Shown here piece by piece: positions 17,315 through 25,401 of a DNA stretch of 64,000 nt. Each line of letters begins with the position of its first letter. Within the stretch, counting starts at the first letter, position 1. This stretch comes from Chryseobacterium viscerum (GTDB lineage Bacteria > Bacteroidota > Bacteroidia > Flavobacteriales > Weeksellaceae). Both the position numbers and the translations under genes were made by a program. The stretch is taken from NCBI RefSeq assembly GCF_025949665.1, contig NZ_JAPDFT010000001.1, positions 1,426,001 to 1,490,000 on the forward strand, read 5' to 3'. A model generated the notes under the pieces. It was not told where the DNA came from. It made no database searches and was given only the letters and a program-made list of their open reading frames with translations.

Positions 17315-17917
17315 TTACTCTACAACAATACTTTCAATCCCTTTTTGCAGGGCCGTATCCTGAATAACCGGAACAGAAAGTCCTTCTGCACGCACAACAG
17401 AAATATCTGTCATTCCCATAAATCCAAGAGTTTGTTTTAAGTAAGGAACTACAAAATCGTAAGCCTGTCTTTCCCCTTCAGAATATACTCCGCCACTTGA
17501 AAAAGCAAGGTATACTTTCTTGTTCTTCACCAGACCTTCAGGACCGTTCTCACTGTAACTGAACGTTTTTCCTGCTCTGGCAATGTGGTCTAGCCATGAT
17601 TTCAGCGTAGAAGTGATACTGAAATTGTACAAAGGAGCTTCAATAACGATAATATCCGCTTCATGAAGTTCATCTATTACCGTATCAGAAAGTTTTACCG
17701 TCTCCAATTGCTCAGAAGTACGGTGTTCAGCCGGAGTGAAAAATGCATTGATATGGGCTTCTTCTAAATGAGGAAAAAGAGGGTTGGCAAGATCACGCTT
17801 TTTAAAAACACTGTCTGGATATTTTGCTGTGATTTTTTCTACAACTGCATTTCCCAGTTTTTTACTGATGGAAGATTCGCTTCTTGGGCTTGAAATAATA
17901 TGAAGTACTCGTTTCAT
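17315..17917 (-). CDS. azoR: FMN-dependent NADH-azoreductase / quinone reductase
   Basis: A 200-aa flavodoxin-fold enzyme that reduces quinones (and azo dyes) by two electrons with NAD(P)H, protecting against electrophile stress. Motifs are ISSPRSESSISKKLG (FMN phosphate loop), EAPLYNFSITSTLKSWLDHI and FSSGGVYSEGER. It is divergent from an HxlR regulator, with a palindromic operator between them. This arrangement parallels azoR1/yodB control in Bacillus subtilis, where the HxlR-type regulator YodB senses quinones through an N-terminal Cys. Confidence 0.92.
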   Translation of the reverse strand: MKRVLHIISSPRSESSISKKLGNAVVEKITAKYPDSVFKKRDLANPLFPHLEEAHINAFFTPAEHRTSEQLETVKLSDTVIDELHEADIIVIEAPLYNFSITSTLKSWLDHIARAGKTFSYSENGPEGLVKNKKVYLAFSSGGVYSEGERQAYDFVVPYLKQTLGFMGMTDISVVRAEGLSVPVIQDTALQKGIESIVVE

Positions 17918-17981
17918 TTTTTTATTTTTTTTAAAATTGATGTTTCAAAATTATCTATATTTACTAATAAAAAGATAGTAG

Positions 17982-17999
17982 TTACTAAAAGGTTAGTAA
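17982..17999. promoter_or_regulatory. Palindromic HxlR-type operator between azoR and its regulator
   Basis: TTACTAA, 4-nt spacer, TTAGTAA, with further half-sites TTACTAA (17961-17967) and TTAGTA (18011-18016) beside it. The TACT...AGTA theme is like the YodB box described in Bacillus. It lies midway between the two divergent starts and probably controls both genes. Confidence 0.72.
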
Positions 18000-18035
18000 T
18001 AACATTTAGGTTAGTACCCAGATAAACCAGAGACA

Positions 18036-18392
18036 ATGGAAGAAGAAAAAATAGTGTATTCAAGGCCGCAATGCAGTACGCATTTGGCCGCTACTGAGGA
18101 TGCTTTATACGTTCTAGGAGGCAGGTGGACCATTAGAGTAATGATTGCTATTTTGGGTGGACATACGCGCTTCAATGAACTACAGCGAACCATCAATGGA
18201 ATCTCGGCAAGAGTCTTATCCAGCGAATTGAAAAAGCTGGAAGTAAATCATTTAGTTGAAAGAACCGTTCTTATCGATCAGAAACCGGTGTTGGTAGAGT
18301 ATGTTCCTACAGAATATAGTGAGTCCCTGAAAGATGTGATTGCTGCTCTGGCAGATTGGGGCACAAAACATAAAAAGAAAATCACTGCATAA
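18036..18392 (+). CDS. HxlR-family transcriptional regulator, probable redox/quinone sensor
   Basis: A 118-aa winged-helix protein of the HxlR (YodB/HypR) family. The motif LGGRWTIRVMIAIL is at 27-40, then RFNELQR and the recognition helix region ISARVLSSELKKLE. Cys13 in the N-terminal arm (PQCSTHLAATEDALY) is at a position comparable to the sensing Cys6 of YodB. Divergent from azoR with inverted TTACTAA repeats between, so I infer it represses azoR and itself until oxidised. No ligand pocket evidence. Confidence 0.9.
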   Translation: MEEEKIVYSRPQCSTHLAATEDALYVLGGRWTIRVMIAILGGHTRFNELQRTINGISARVLSSELKKLEVNHLVERTVLIDQKPVLVEYVPTEYSESLKDVIAALADWGTKHKKKITA

Positions 18393-18497
18393 TAAAAAGG
18401 GTAGTGTTGATATCAAAAAATCATTTTTCCTGTGATATTTGATAAATTGCAACATTCCCTGTACTTAAGTATTTTTACTCAAATTAACAATGGCAAG

Positions 18498-19094
18498 ATG
18501 ATCATATGCGAAGACTTATTATTTTCCCACGGAGCCATTCTGGAAAAATATAATGCGACTGACTCTATTTTTAAAGAAGGAACTGCAGCTAAATATTATT
18601 TCCAGATCAGGTCCGGTACTGTGAAACTGAATACTTTTTTGGAAGACGGGAAAGAATTTGTTCACGGGCTGCCTTTTGATGGGCATTGCATTGGTGAAAG
18701 CTATTTGTTTACAGATCATCATTATGCCGTTAATGCGATTGCCATTACCGACTGTGATATTATTAAGATTTCCAAGACAAAATTTCTGCAGATACTGTTG
18801 GAAAAGCCAACCTTAATGTTGGAAATTAATAAATATATGGCAGACAGAATGCATTTCAGGTTTATGATTTCCAGCTTTCTTGCTATTTCAGATCCTATTG
18901 TGAAGCTCATGAAGCTTTTTGATCACATTAAGAAGTATTTCGGATTTGAAGAAACCTATTCCTTTCTGATTCCCTATACCAGACAGCAAATAGCTACGTT
19001 AACCGGTCTTCGGGTAGAAACGGTGATCAGGTATGTCAAGAAAATGCAGGAACAGAAACTTGTTAAAATTGAAAGTACTAAAATTTATTATTAG
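18498..19094 (+). CDS. Crp/Fnr-family transcriptional regulator
   Basis: A 198-aa protein. The N-terminal cyclic-nucleotide-binding-like beta-roll has FKEGTAAKYYFQIRSGTVKL and LPFDGHCIGESYLF. The C-terminal winged helix has YTRQQIATLTGLRVETVIRY. No Fe-S Cys cluster of the Fnr type is visible. The frame extends upstream to a GTG, but the ATG at MIICEDLLF gives the usual domain start. It stands alone between azoR/hxlR and the UspA gene. The effector is unknown; many Bacteroidota Crp-like proteins lack the cAMP-binding residues. Confidence 0.87.
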   Translation: MIICEDLLFSHGAILEKYNATDSIFKEGTAAKYYFQIRSGTVKLNTFLEDGKEFVHGLPFDGHCIGESYLFTDHHYAVNAIAITDCDIIKISKTKFLQILLEKPTLMLEINKYMADRMHFRFMISSFLAISDPIVKLMKLFDHIKKYFGFEETYSFLIPYTRQQIATLTGLRVETVIRYVKKMQEQKLVKIESTKIYY

Positions 19095-19123
19095 CTTTTA
19101 CTTATTTGTTTTTAAAGACCTTA

Positions 19124-19966
19124 TTATTTTAGAATAAGTACGGGCTGATGGGTGTTCTGGTAGATTCCTTCAGAAATACTTCTGCTTGCCAGATAATACA
19201 GAAAACTATGCTGACCTGGCAAAGCTATAATAAGATCGGTTTCATTAGAGGCTGCAAAAGTGAGAATCCCCTTAATAACATTTTCATCATGGGAATAATG
19301 AATACTGCTTGGAATTTCTGTTAAATGCTCATGAATATATTCTTCCAGCTCTCTTTTTTTGTCCTCATCCTCTTTTTCACTGGTATTGATATTCAAAAAC
19401 ATCAGACGCACATCCTGTTTATGTATAACAGATTTGTGATGAAACAACCTTTCTAATCTTTTAATTCCCTTTATATCACAAGGAATAAATATGTTTTTGA
19501 TAGGAGTGTAGTGATAGCTGTTGGGAACAATTAAGGTCTTCACAGGACTCGTTCTTGCAATGCTGATAATATTGTCGGAAACAAAACTCTCCGTAGAAGA
19601 AGTCTGGTCATCACTTCCCAGGATAATCAGCTCTACAGAAGGTTGGTTTTTTAAAAGTTCATTGATACTTCTGGTAAGAGCCCAGTCACTTAGTATCCTT
19701 GAAACTTTGATTTCAGGTGACTTTTCTGTAATAATACTGCTTAATTGATCAAATAGTGATTCTGTTTTCTGGAGTAAATTATTGACATTTTCTTCATTCA
19801 CAAATGAATGTCCTTCTGCAATGTGCAGATAATCAAACTCAGATTCTCCTGCTGTTTTCAGTAGAATAATGTTTTGATATTCGTAGGTTTTTGCCCAATC
19901 TGCGGCAACTCTTACTGCATTTTCCGTAGTTGATGTAAAATCAACAGGTACAAGGATTGTTCTCAT
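19124..19966 (-). CDS. Universal stress protein, two-domain UspA type
   Basis: A 280-aa tandem-domain UspA protein. Domain 1 is about residues 1-150 (RTILVPVDFTSTTENAVRVA, then LIILGSDD), domain 2 about 160-280 (NIFIPCDIKG, DLIIALPGQHSFLYYLASRS). The canonical ATP-binding loop Gly-x2-Gly-x9-Gly-Ser is not intact in either domain, so nucleotide binding is uncertain. It overlaps the upstream marR gene by 4 nt (ATGA) and is co-transcribed with it. Confidence 0.86.
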   Translation of the reverse strand: MRTILVPVDFTSTTENAVRVAADWAKTYEYQNIILLKTAGESEFDYLHIAEGHSFVNEENVNNLLQKTESLFDQLSSIITEKSPEIKVSRILSDWALTRSINELLKNQPSVELIILGSDDQTSSTESFVSDNIISIARTSPVKTLIVPNSYHYTPIKNIFIPCDIKGIKRLERLFHHKSVIHKQDVRLMFLNINTSEKEDEDKKRELEEYIHEHLTEIPSSIHYSHDENVIKGILTFAASNETDLIIALPGQHSFLYYLASRSISEGIYQNTHQPVLILK

Positions 19967-20439
19967 ATTGTATTATGTTTTGGTCCTGATTCTTCCAGGT
20001 TTGCTGTCATTTTTTTTACTAAAAGCAGTGCTTTGATAATTTCTTCTTCATGAATGTCATCAGCTGCCTTTTTATAAAGGTCCAATGCCCATGGATAAAC
20101 TACTTCTACGATCTGTTCACCCTTCGGAGTTAAAAAAATCTGCTTATTTCTCCGGTCGTTTTTATCAGCTATCCGTTCAACAAGATCCCGTTTTACGAGA
20201 CTGTTGATGAGATAGGTTATGCTTGATTTGTCTTTGCTGACTTTATTTCCAATTTCCTGCTGGTTGATACCACTATTGCGTGAAAGCAGTCCCAAAATCT
20301 CAATCAGCTCAAAAGAAAGATCTGGATCATACTCATTAATCGTGGTCTGAATCCTTTGTCGAAGCCGGCTTTTCATTTCACTCATCGCCAGACCAAGCTC
20401 CAGAGCCAGTTCTGATATATTGTTCTGTTTTTCAGGCAT
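19963..20439 (-). CDS. MarR-family transcriptional regulator
   Basis: A 158-aa winged-helix regulator. The DNA-binding region is IGNKVSKDKSSITYLINSLV followed by VERIADKNDRRNKQIFLTPK, the classic MarR recognition helix plus wing. I start at MPEKQNN; the frame extends further but with no ATG support. It is co-transcribed with uspA. A perfect 24-nt palindrome lies 80 nt upstream and probably binds this protein (autoregulation). Ligand unknown. Confidence 0.9.
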   Translation of the reverse strand: MPEKQNNISELALELGLAMSEMKSRLRQRIQTTINEYDPDLSFELIEILGLLSRNSGINQQEIGNKVSKDKSSITYLINSLVKRDLVERIADKNDRRNKQIFLTPKGEQIVEVVYPWALDLYKKAADDIHEEEIIKALLLVKKMTANLEESGPKHNTI

Positions 20440-20518
20440 ATTATATAATAATGGTATTGCAGGGTAAGAGATGATTTGAAAGAATTTCAGCACTGCTTAC
20501 CTTAACAAATATACGAAA

Positions 20519-20542
20519 AATTAGTTTTAATTAAAACTAATT
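20519..20542. promoter_or_regulatory. Perfect palindrome upstream of marR-uspA, probable MarR operator
   Basis: A gap-free 24-nt palindrome with half-site AATTAGTTTTAA. Its length and symmetry are typical of MarR dimer sites, and it sits in the marR upstream region where the promoter is expected. Confidence 0.65.
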
Positions 20543-20685
20543 GATCCCTTAGATTATTATAATTTTTAATAGTTAAATAAGGAACTGAAAAATTATTATT
20601 TAGATAACATTCGGTTCATTTTTGTTTATGAGGTAAATCCTACTTTGGCCGCAGAAAAAACAAAACAATTTTAACTCAAAAACTT

Positions 20686-22260
20686 ATGAATCAAATGTTT
20701 TCAATGGTCCGGATTTTTTCGGTACTATGTCTTATGACCCTTTTATCGTGCAGATCAGATCAGTTTCAGCCAGATGAAACACTGCCTAATGCACAGGAAA
20801 ATGCCATGAGAAGCGCTTTTCCGAATATTAAAGTATTATCTTATAATACATTTTTATTGAAAGAACTTTCAGTGTCAGGTATGACTCAATGGTCTCAGCA
20901 GACAAGAGCTCAGAAAATTGGTGAAGCCTCCTTTTTGAGAAACTATGATGTTCTGATGCTCCAGGAATGCTTTGATAATGCAGCTTCCGATAAATTGCGT
21001 GAAAAACTTCTTCCTAGTTTTCCCTATCAGACCCCTATAGTAGGACGGACAAAAAATGGTTGGAATAATACTTTTGGCAATTGGCGTGAGATCATTTCCG
21101 GCGGATTTGAAGACGGAGGAGTGATGATTGCCAGTAAATATCCTATAGAAAGGATGGATCAGTATATCTTTCCGGCAGGATGTGATTTTGATGGATACTG
21201 TCTGAAAGGTTTTGCTTATGCCAGAATATTAAAAGACGGTAAACGTATCCACTTTATAGCAGTTCATGCACAGTCTACACAGCCGTCTTGTAATGGAAAA
21301 GATGTGGAAATCCGTAAACAGCAGCTGGGAATGATGAAATCATTTGTTGACCGTTTGAATATTCCTGAAGATGAAATGGTAATTTATGGTGGAGATTTCA
21401 ACATTATAAAAGATACTCCCGAATATTCCAGTATGCTGCAAACCCTGAATGTAAATGCTCCTACATACAAAGGATTAAAATATTCATGGGATACAAAAAC
21501 CAATACTATGGCTTCTTATCATTACCCTTACCCGGACAATAAACGAGAATATCTTGATTATATTTTGGTTTCCAATGATCATCTTGTTCCTCCAACCTGG
21601 CAAAATATTGCATTCGATCCAGTGGCTTCAAACCTTATGACTTATACAAATATAACTGGAATTAAATATCACTGGACAGAATACTCAGATCATTATCCTG
21701 TAGAAGCAAATATCTATTCGGATCAGAAAACCCCTACAAGAAGTTTAAAATTCAGAAAATATGACCGTATTTCATTAAAATCTGTAGCCACGGGAAAATA
21801 TATCAGTACAAACCTGTCTACACCTAATGACTGGCTGACTGTCACTTCTGTACTGCCAAGTGATGCAAGAACCTGGTTTAATATTGTAAATATCGGAGAT
21901 TCTGACAATTATTTTGATCTGAAAGAAGGATATGTAAGGGTAGAGAGCAGCGAAAGACTCAATCATTTCTGGTATTGGTATTCTTCAGGCAGTGGCAGTT
22001 ATTATTTTTATCCAAAATATGGAAAGACTACTTACAACCTAAGAATTCAGATTGTAAAGAAAAAGGCAGGGAATTTTTCTACAAGTATTGAAAATGGGGA
22101 TATTGTCGCTTTCAAAGATACAACGGGAGTTGGGAATACTTATTATCTGCAGGTGTATAATAAATCAGGAACAGACTGGATTTATCTGAATGGAACAAGT
22201 TTAACTCCTGATGTACAGTTTGAAGTAAAAATGAACAATACGGTTGCAGAACCTTTTTAA
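20686..22260 (+). CDS. Sphingomyelinase C-like phosphodiesterase, lipoprotein
   Basis: A 524-aa outer-surface or exported lipoprotein (lipobox LLSC, Cys22). Residues 46-345 form an endonuclease/exonuclease/phosphatase fold like bacterial sphingomyelinase C: LSYNTF (Asn54), MLQECFD (Glu94), AVHAQS (His194), GGDFNI (Asp237, Asn239) and SDHYPV (Asp335, His336). These match the metal and general-base residues of Bacillus cereus sphingomyelinase. The C-terminal 170 residues repeat a KSVATGKYIST-like and FKDTTGVGNTYYLQ pattern that may form a beta-trefoil, lectin- or membrane-binding module. It could release phosphocholine from host or self sphingolipids (Flavobacteriia make sphingolipids). Monocistronic. 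Confidence 0.8.
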   Translation: MNQMFSMVRIFSVLCLMTLLSCRSDQFQPDETLPNAQENAMRSAFPNIKVLSYNTFLLKELSVSGMTQWSQQTRAQKIGEASFLRNYDVLMLQECFDNAASDKLREKLLPSFPYQTPIVGRTKNGWNNTFGNWREIISGGFEDGGVMIASKYPIERMDQYIFPAGCDFDGYCLKGFAYARILKDGKRIHFIAVHAQSTQPSCNGKDVEIRKQQLGMMKSFVDRLNIPEDEMVIYGGDFNIIKDTPEYSSMLQTLNVNAPTYKGLKYSWDTKTNTMASYHYPYPDNKREYLDYILVSNDHLVPPTWQNIAFDPVASNLMTYTNITGIKYHWTEYSDHYPVEANIYSDQKTPTRSLKFRKYDRISLKSVATGKYISTNLSTPNDWLTVTSVLPSDARTWFNIVNIGDSDNYFDLKEGYVRVESSERLNHFWYWYSSGSGSYYFYPKYGKTTYNLRIQIVKKKAGNFSTSIENGDIVAFKDTTGVGNTYYLQVYNKSGTDWIYLNGTSLTPDVQFEVKMNNTVAEPF

Positions 22261-22354
22261 AATTTTTATTCAAAATTCATTCATCTATTTAATAAGCGGC
22301 TGTCCTTTGGTGGTCGCTTTTCAAATAATATCTCGAGAATATAAAAGAGCTATA

Positions 22355-22386
22355 AAAAAGCAGAGACTAGTTCTCTGCTTTTTCTT
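22355..22386 (-). terminator. Intrinsic terminator overlapping the end of the MFS gene
   Basis: A 7-bp stem GCAGAGA / TCTCTGC (22360-22366 with 22372-22378), flanked by A- and T-runs. The TAG stop of the MFS gene lies in the loop. It probably stops transcription of both this gene and the convergent sphingomyelinase-like gene. Confidence 0.8.
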
Positions 22387-23578
22387 TTTTTACGGCCTGA
22401 TGCATAATAAGGATAATTCCCAAAAGGAAACATGCAATGATCAGGTAACGCCAGGAAAGATCCTTTTGTTCACTTACATTTCCGCTTACTGAAATGATAA
22501 AGCTCGTCACAGAAGTAATCACGTAGACCAATCCGCCCATTAGTCCGCCGGCAGTTCCCGCATTTTTAGGAAAGTAAAGCATACTTGTTGTAAAAAATGA
22601 GGTAAATAAAATTCCGGAACAGATATGAATGAAAAAGGCAAAAGGAATCATAATGAAAAGACTCTCTGCAAAATAGCTGATGATAATCAGTCCTGCAATC
22701 AGAATTAATTGTAAAAGGATAGGCTGCAGAATTCTTGGTTTAAAATCAAGAGTCAGTCTGCGTTTTCCGATAAAGCCTCCGATCATCCAGGAAAATCCTA
22801 AGATGAGTGTACAATATCCAATGACTACCGGCGTAAAATGAAAAGTGTTTTCAATAATAAATGGTCCGGTAATATTAAATAACATAACAATAGAGTAGCT
22901 TAGTCCTAATATGAAAATTCCCAGCATGAAAATCCTGTTCTTAAGCATCATTTTGTAAAGGCTGATGTTCTCAGACAGGTCCAGTTTCTTTTTCTGAGGA
23001 AGGCTTTCCCCGCTGAAGAACCATTCAAACAAGAAAAGGAATCCGGCATATGCTGCCAGAAAATAAAAATTAGCATGCCAGTTAAATATTTTCTCAAGAT
23101 AGCCACCCAGGAAAGGTGCCAGAATAGGCCCGCAAGACCATACAATTGTGAAATAACTTAAGTAGTGCTTCACTTTCTCAGCATCATAAATATCAACAAA
23201 AATAGCCCGCGTAGCCACCACAAGTACTGAAACAGCAGCTCCCTGAAGAATACGAAGCAGACAGATCAATAAAATGCTGTTGGTCATCGTAATTAAAATA
23301 CTGGTCAGAATCAACAGGAATAATGCTATTAATTTGGGACGATAGCGACCGATGCTGTCCAGGATTCCTCCTACAAATAACTGGGAAATTCCGTAGCTCA
23401 GAAGATATGAAGTCAACGTGATCTGGATATCTTTTTCTGAAACCATCATTTCTTTGGCCATAGAAGGGAACGATGGTAAATATATATCTGTGACAAACCC
23501 CGAAAGCGGGATAGACACGAAAGCCATAATGGTAATTAATCTGATTCGTTTTTCAGATGCTTCTCTCAACATGTTCAT
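22367..23578 (-). CDS. MFS drug exporter of the Bcr/CflA type
   Basis: A 403-aa inner-membrane transporter with 12 predicted segments. The DHA1/Bcr-CflA pattern is clear: a start region FVTDIYLPSFPSMAKEM, the motif GGILDSIGRYRPKL after segment 2 and LLRILQGAAVSVLVVATRAI. It would export drugs or metabolites by proton antiport. The AraC-type gene upstream in the same orientation (82 nt gap) may regulate it. Substrate unknown. Confidence 0.88.
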   Translation of the reverse strand: MNMLREASEKRIRLITIMAFVSIPLSGFVTDIYLPSFPSMAKEMMVSEKDIQITLTSYLLSYGISQLFVGGILDSIGRYRPKLIALFLLILTSILITMTNSILLICLLRILQGAAVSVLVVATRAIFVDIYDAEKVKHYLSYFTIVWSCGPILAPFLGGYLEKIFNWHANFYFLAAYAGFLFLFEWFFSGESLPQKKKLDLSENISLYKMMLKNRIFMLGIFILGLSYSIVMLFNITGPFIIENTFHFTPVVIGYCTLILGFSWMIGGFIGKRRLTLDFKPRILQPILLQLILIAGLIIISYFAESLFIMIPFAFFIHICSGILFTSFFTTSMLYFPKNAGTAGGLMGGLVYVITSVTSFIISVSGNVSEQKDLSWRYLIIACFLLGIILIMHQAVKKEKAEN

Positions 23579-23660
23579 TCATTTTTTACTATGCAAAAAT
23601 AAGTCAAGAAACAGAAAAGTGAATTTTAAAAGACAAAGTAAAAATTACAAAAATCAAATA

Positions 23661-24578
23661 TTAAGCTAAATTCTTAAATTTTAATGGTGAAGTCCGGGCA
23701 TGCTTTTTAAAGAAGTTATTAAAATGTGCAGGCTGGTCAAAACCTAATGTATAACCAATCTGGGCGATATCCCAATTGGTATATTTCAGCAGGTTTTTAG
23801 ATTCTTCAAACATTTTTTCTTTAATAATCTGTGTTGTAGTAAGATGGGTTACAGATTTTACCGAAGAATTCAAATGATTGACGTGCACATTCAGATGCTC
23901 AGCAAAGTCCGAAGGAGTTTTTAAAGCCAGCGGATAAGCAGGAGAGTCCAACGGAAACTGCTTGTTGAGCAGTTCATCAAATAGTTTGTAGAGACGTACA
24001 TTTGCGGGAAGTTCATTAGGATTGATATCTTCCACACGGTTTTCCATTGCAAGGTGCATGACGGATGCGAGATTACTTTTGATACTGCTGCACCGGAAAG
24101 GATAGGCGGAATAATTATTCATTTTGTAAATCTGGTCAAAATAAAGGGTGGCCAGCTGAGTCTGTTCTTCCGTCAGAAAAACGACCGGCTTGCTCCATTC
24201 TTTGAACATTGAAGTCTTTTTAAACAGATTAAATTCCGAATTTCCATTAAAAAACTCTTGATTGAACAGACAGAAATACCCTTCCTGAAGATCACTGTCA
24301 CACTCCCAGGAATATGGAATGCTTGGAGAAGGAAAGAATAATGCCGGACGGTCAATATACAGCTGATGTGCCCCATAATGAATGGTTCCTTTTCCAATGA
24401 TAAAACTGATTTTATAATAATCGCGGCGGTTGTAAGGACTCTTAAAACTGCAGTACTTCCGCATTGAAATGTTGAAATGAGACTTGCCCATCTCAAAATC
24501 CTCAGAATCAAACATCTTGATCTGGTTCTTACGAATACGTTTGTAATAATCTTCTATGGTTTCCAGCTGATCACTCAT
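23661..24578 (-). CDS. AraC-family transcriptional regulator
   Basis: A 305-aa regulator. The C-terminal 100 residues hold the two AraC helix-turn-helix motifs (FAEHLNVHVNHLNSSVKSVT; WDIAQIGYTLGFDQPAHFNN followed by FFKKHARTSPLKFK). The N-terminal half is a cupin-like sensing domain. It is paralogous to the gene at 44018 (shared YNRRxYYKISFIxGxG and FCxFxxxF patterns). It lies directly upstream of the MFS exporter gene in the same direction and may control it. Confidence 0.88.
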   Translation of the reverse strand: MSDQLETIEDYYKRIRKNQIKMFDSEDFEMGKSHFNISMRKYCSFKSPYNRRDYYKISFIIGKGTIHYGAHQLYIDRPALFFPSPSIPYSWECDSDLQEGYFCLFNQEFFNGNSEFNLFKKTSMFKEWSKPVVFLTEEQTQLATLYFDQIYKMNNYSAYPFRCSSIKSNLASVMHLAMENRVEDINPNELPANVRLYKLFDELLNKQFPLDSPAYPLALKTPSDFAEHLNVHVNHLNSSVKSVTHLTTTQIIKEKMFEESKNLLKYTNWDIAQIGYTLGFDQPAHFNNFFKKHARTSPLKFKNLA

Positions 24579-24732
24579 AAGTAAAAATTATAAAAATCAA
24601 AGATATGCAAACTATTGCTTACTTAAGATTATTTTAAGTGAGGTAATCAAAATAAGAATAATAGTCTACTTCAATATTAAAAACGATCCATTATAAGATA
24701 TACGCATTGCAAGTATTATAAAATATACACAA

Positions 24733-24760
24733 ACATCTGTGAAAATCCGTGCAATCTGTG
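24733..24760. repeat. Short intergenic repeat element (CTGTG/CCGTG motif)
   Basis: CATCTGTGAAAATCCGTG followed by CAATCTGTGG contains three near-copies of an 8-9-nt unit. The phrase resembles a filler repeat seen in intergenic DNA of other Flavobacteriia. Low certainty. Confidence 0.35.
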
Positions 24761-24767
24761 GTTAAAA

Positions 24768-25283
24768 CTAACTTTTATTAATTTCCAGTTCCAAAATATG
24801 TGATGGCAGCTGAAAAGGACCTGCCTTTGAACCAGCTGCAGCAATAAACCCGGACTCTTTTAAAAATTCCAAAAGCGGATCATGATCCAGCATATTGATC
24901 CATACGATATCCGTAAAGCTCACTGCCGATCTGCATTTTTTCCAAAGTGACTGTCTTGTTTCAGGAGAATCAAATGCTGAAAGAATCACAAAACTGATTT
25001 CTGTTGCTCTTTTTCCATCCGGAATTCCGGGATGCAGAGAACCGCTTTTGATGATGCTGTATCCAACAGGTTTCTGATCTGCATACGTCATGATCAATTG
25101 GTTGGAAAGATCATTCAGATCATTGATCATCTTTCTCGGATCTATTTCATTGTGAATATATTTTTTAATGTTTTCCTCACTTACAAAGTCTTTATGCAGT
25201 GTATAAACGGAAGAATCAATAATGGTTATAAGATCAGAAATTCCCTCTTCAGAACCTACTGTAAATTTTGAAATGATATCCAT
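24768..25283 (-). CDS. GNAT-family N-acetyltransferase
   Basis: A 171-aa acetyltransferase. The fold is visible from LIMTYADQKPVGYSIIKSG (beta strands 3-4), TEISFVILSAFD, and a C-terminal DPLLEFLKESGFIAAAG. The acetyl-CoA loop (Q/RxxGxG/A) is degenerate here, replaced around DSPETRQSLWKKCRSA, so activity is uncertain. Divergent from a MocR-type gene with about 118 nt between. Substrate unknown. Confidence 0.7.
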   Translation of the reverse strand: MDIISKFTVGSEEGISDLITIIDSSVYTLHKDFVSEENIKKYIHNEIDPRKMINDLNDLSNQLIMTYADQKPVGYSIIKSGSLHPGIPDGKRATEISFVILSAFDSPETRQSLWKKCRSAVSFTDIVWINMLDHDPLLEFLKESGFIAAAGSKAGPFQLPSHILELEINKS

Positions 25284-25365
25284 GGGATCTTTTTTTATTC
25301 AAAATTATAAGATTAATCCGTTCAAAAGGGATACAGTTTGCTAAAATATCATCGGTACAGAAAGG

Positions 25366-25373
25366 TATTTTTG
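25366..25373 (+). promoter_or_regulatory. Predicted -7 box (TATTTTTG) for the MocR-type gene
   Basis: Matches the TAnnTTTG consensus and lies 29 nt upstream of the ATG. A TTTG stands further upstream than usual, so the -33 element is unclear. Confidence 0.4.
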
Positions 25374-25401
25374 TAAATTTGTTCAGTACAGTTGGTGTAT
25401 T

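Noticed and set aside
22244..22492. 82-codon plus-strand frame across the end of the MFS gene
   Set aside because: It runs through the terminator and the MFS coding end; the MFS frame is strongly supported.
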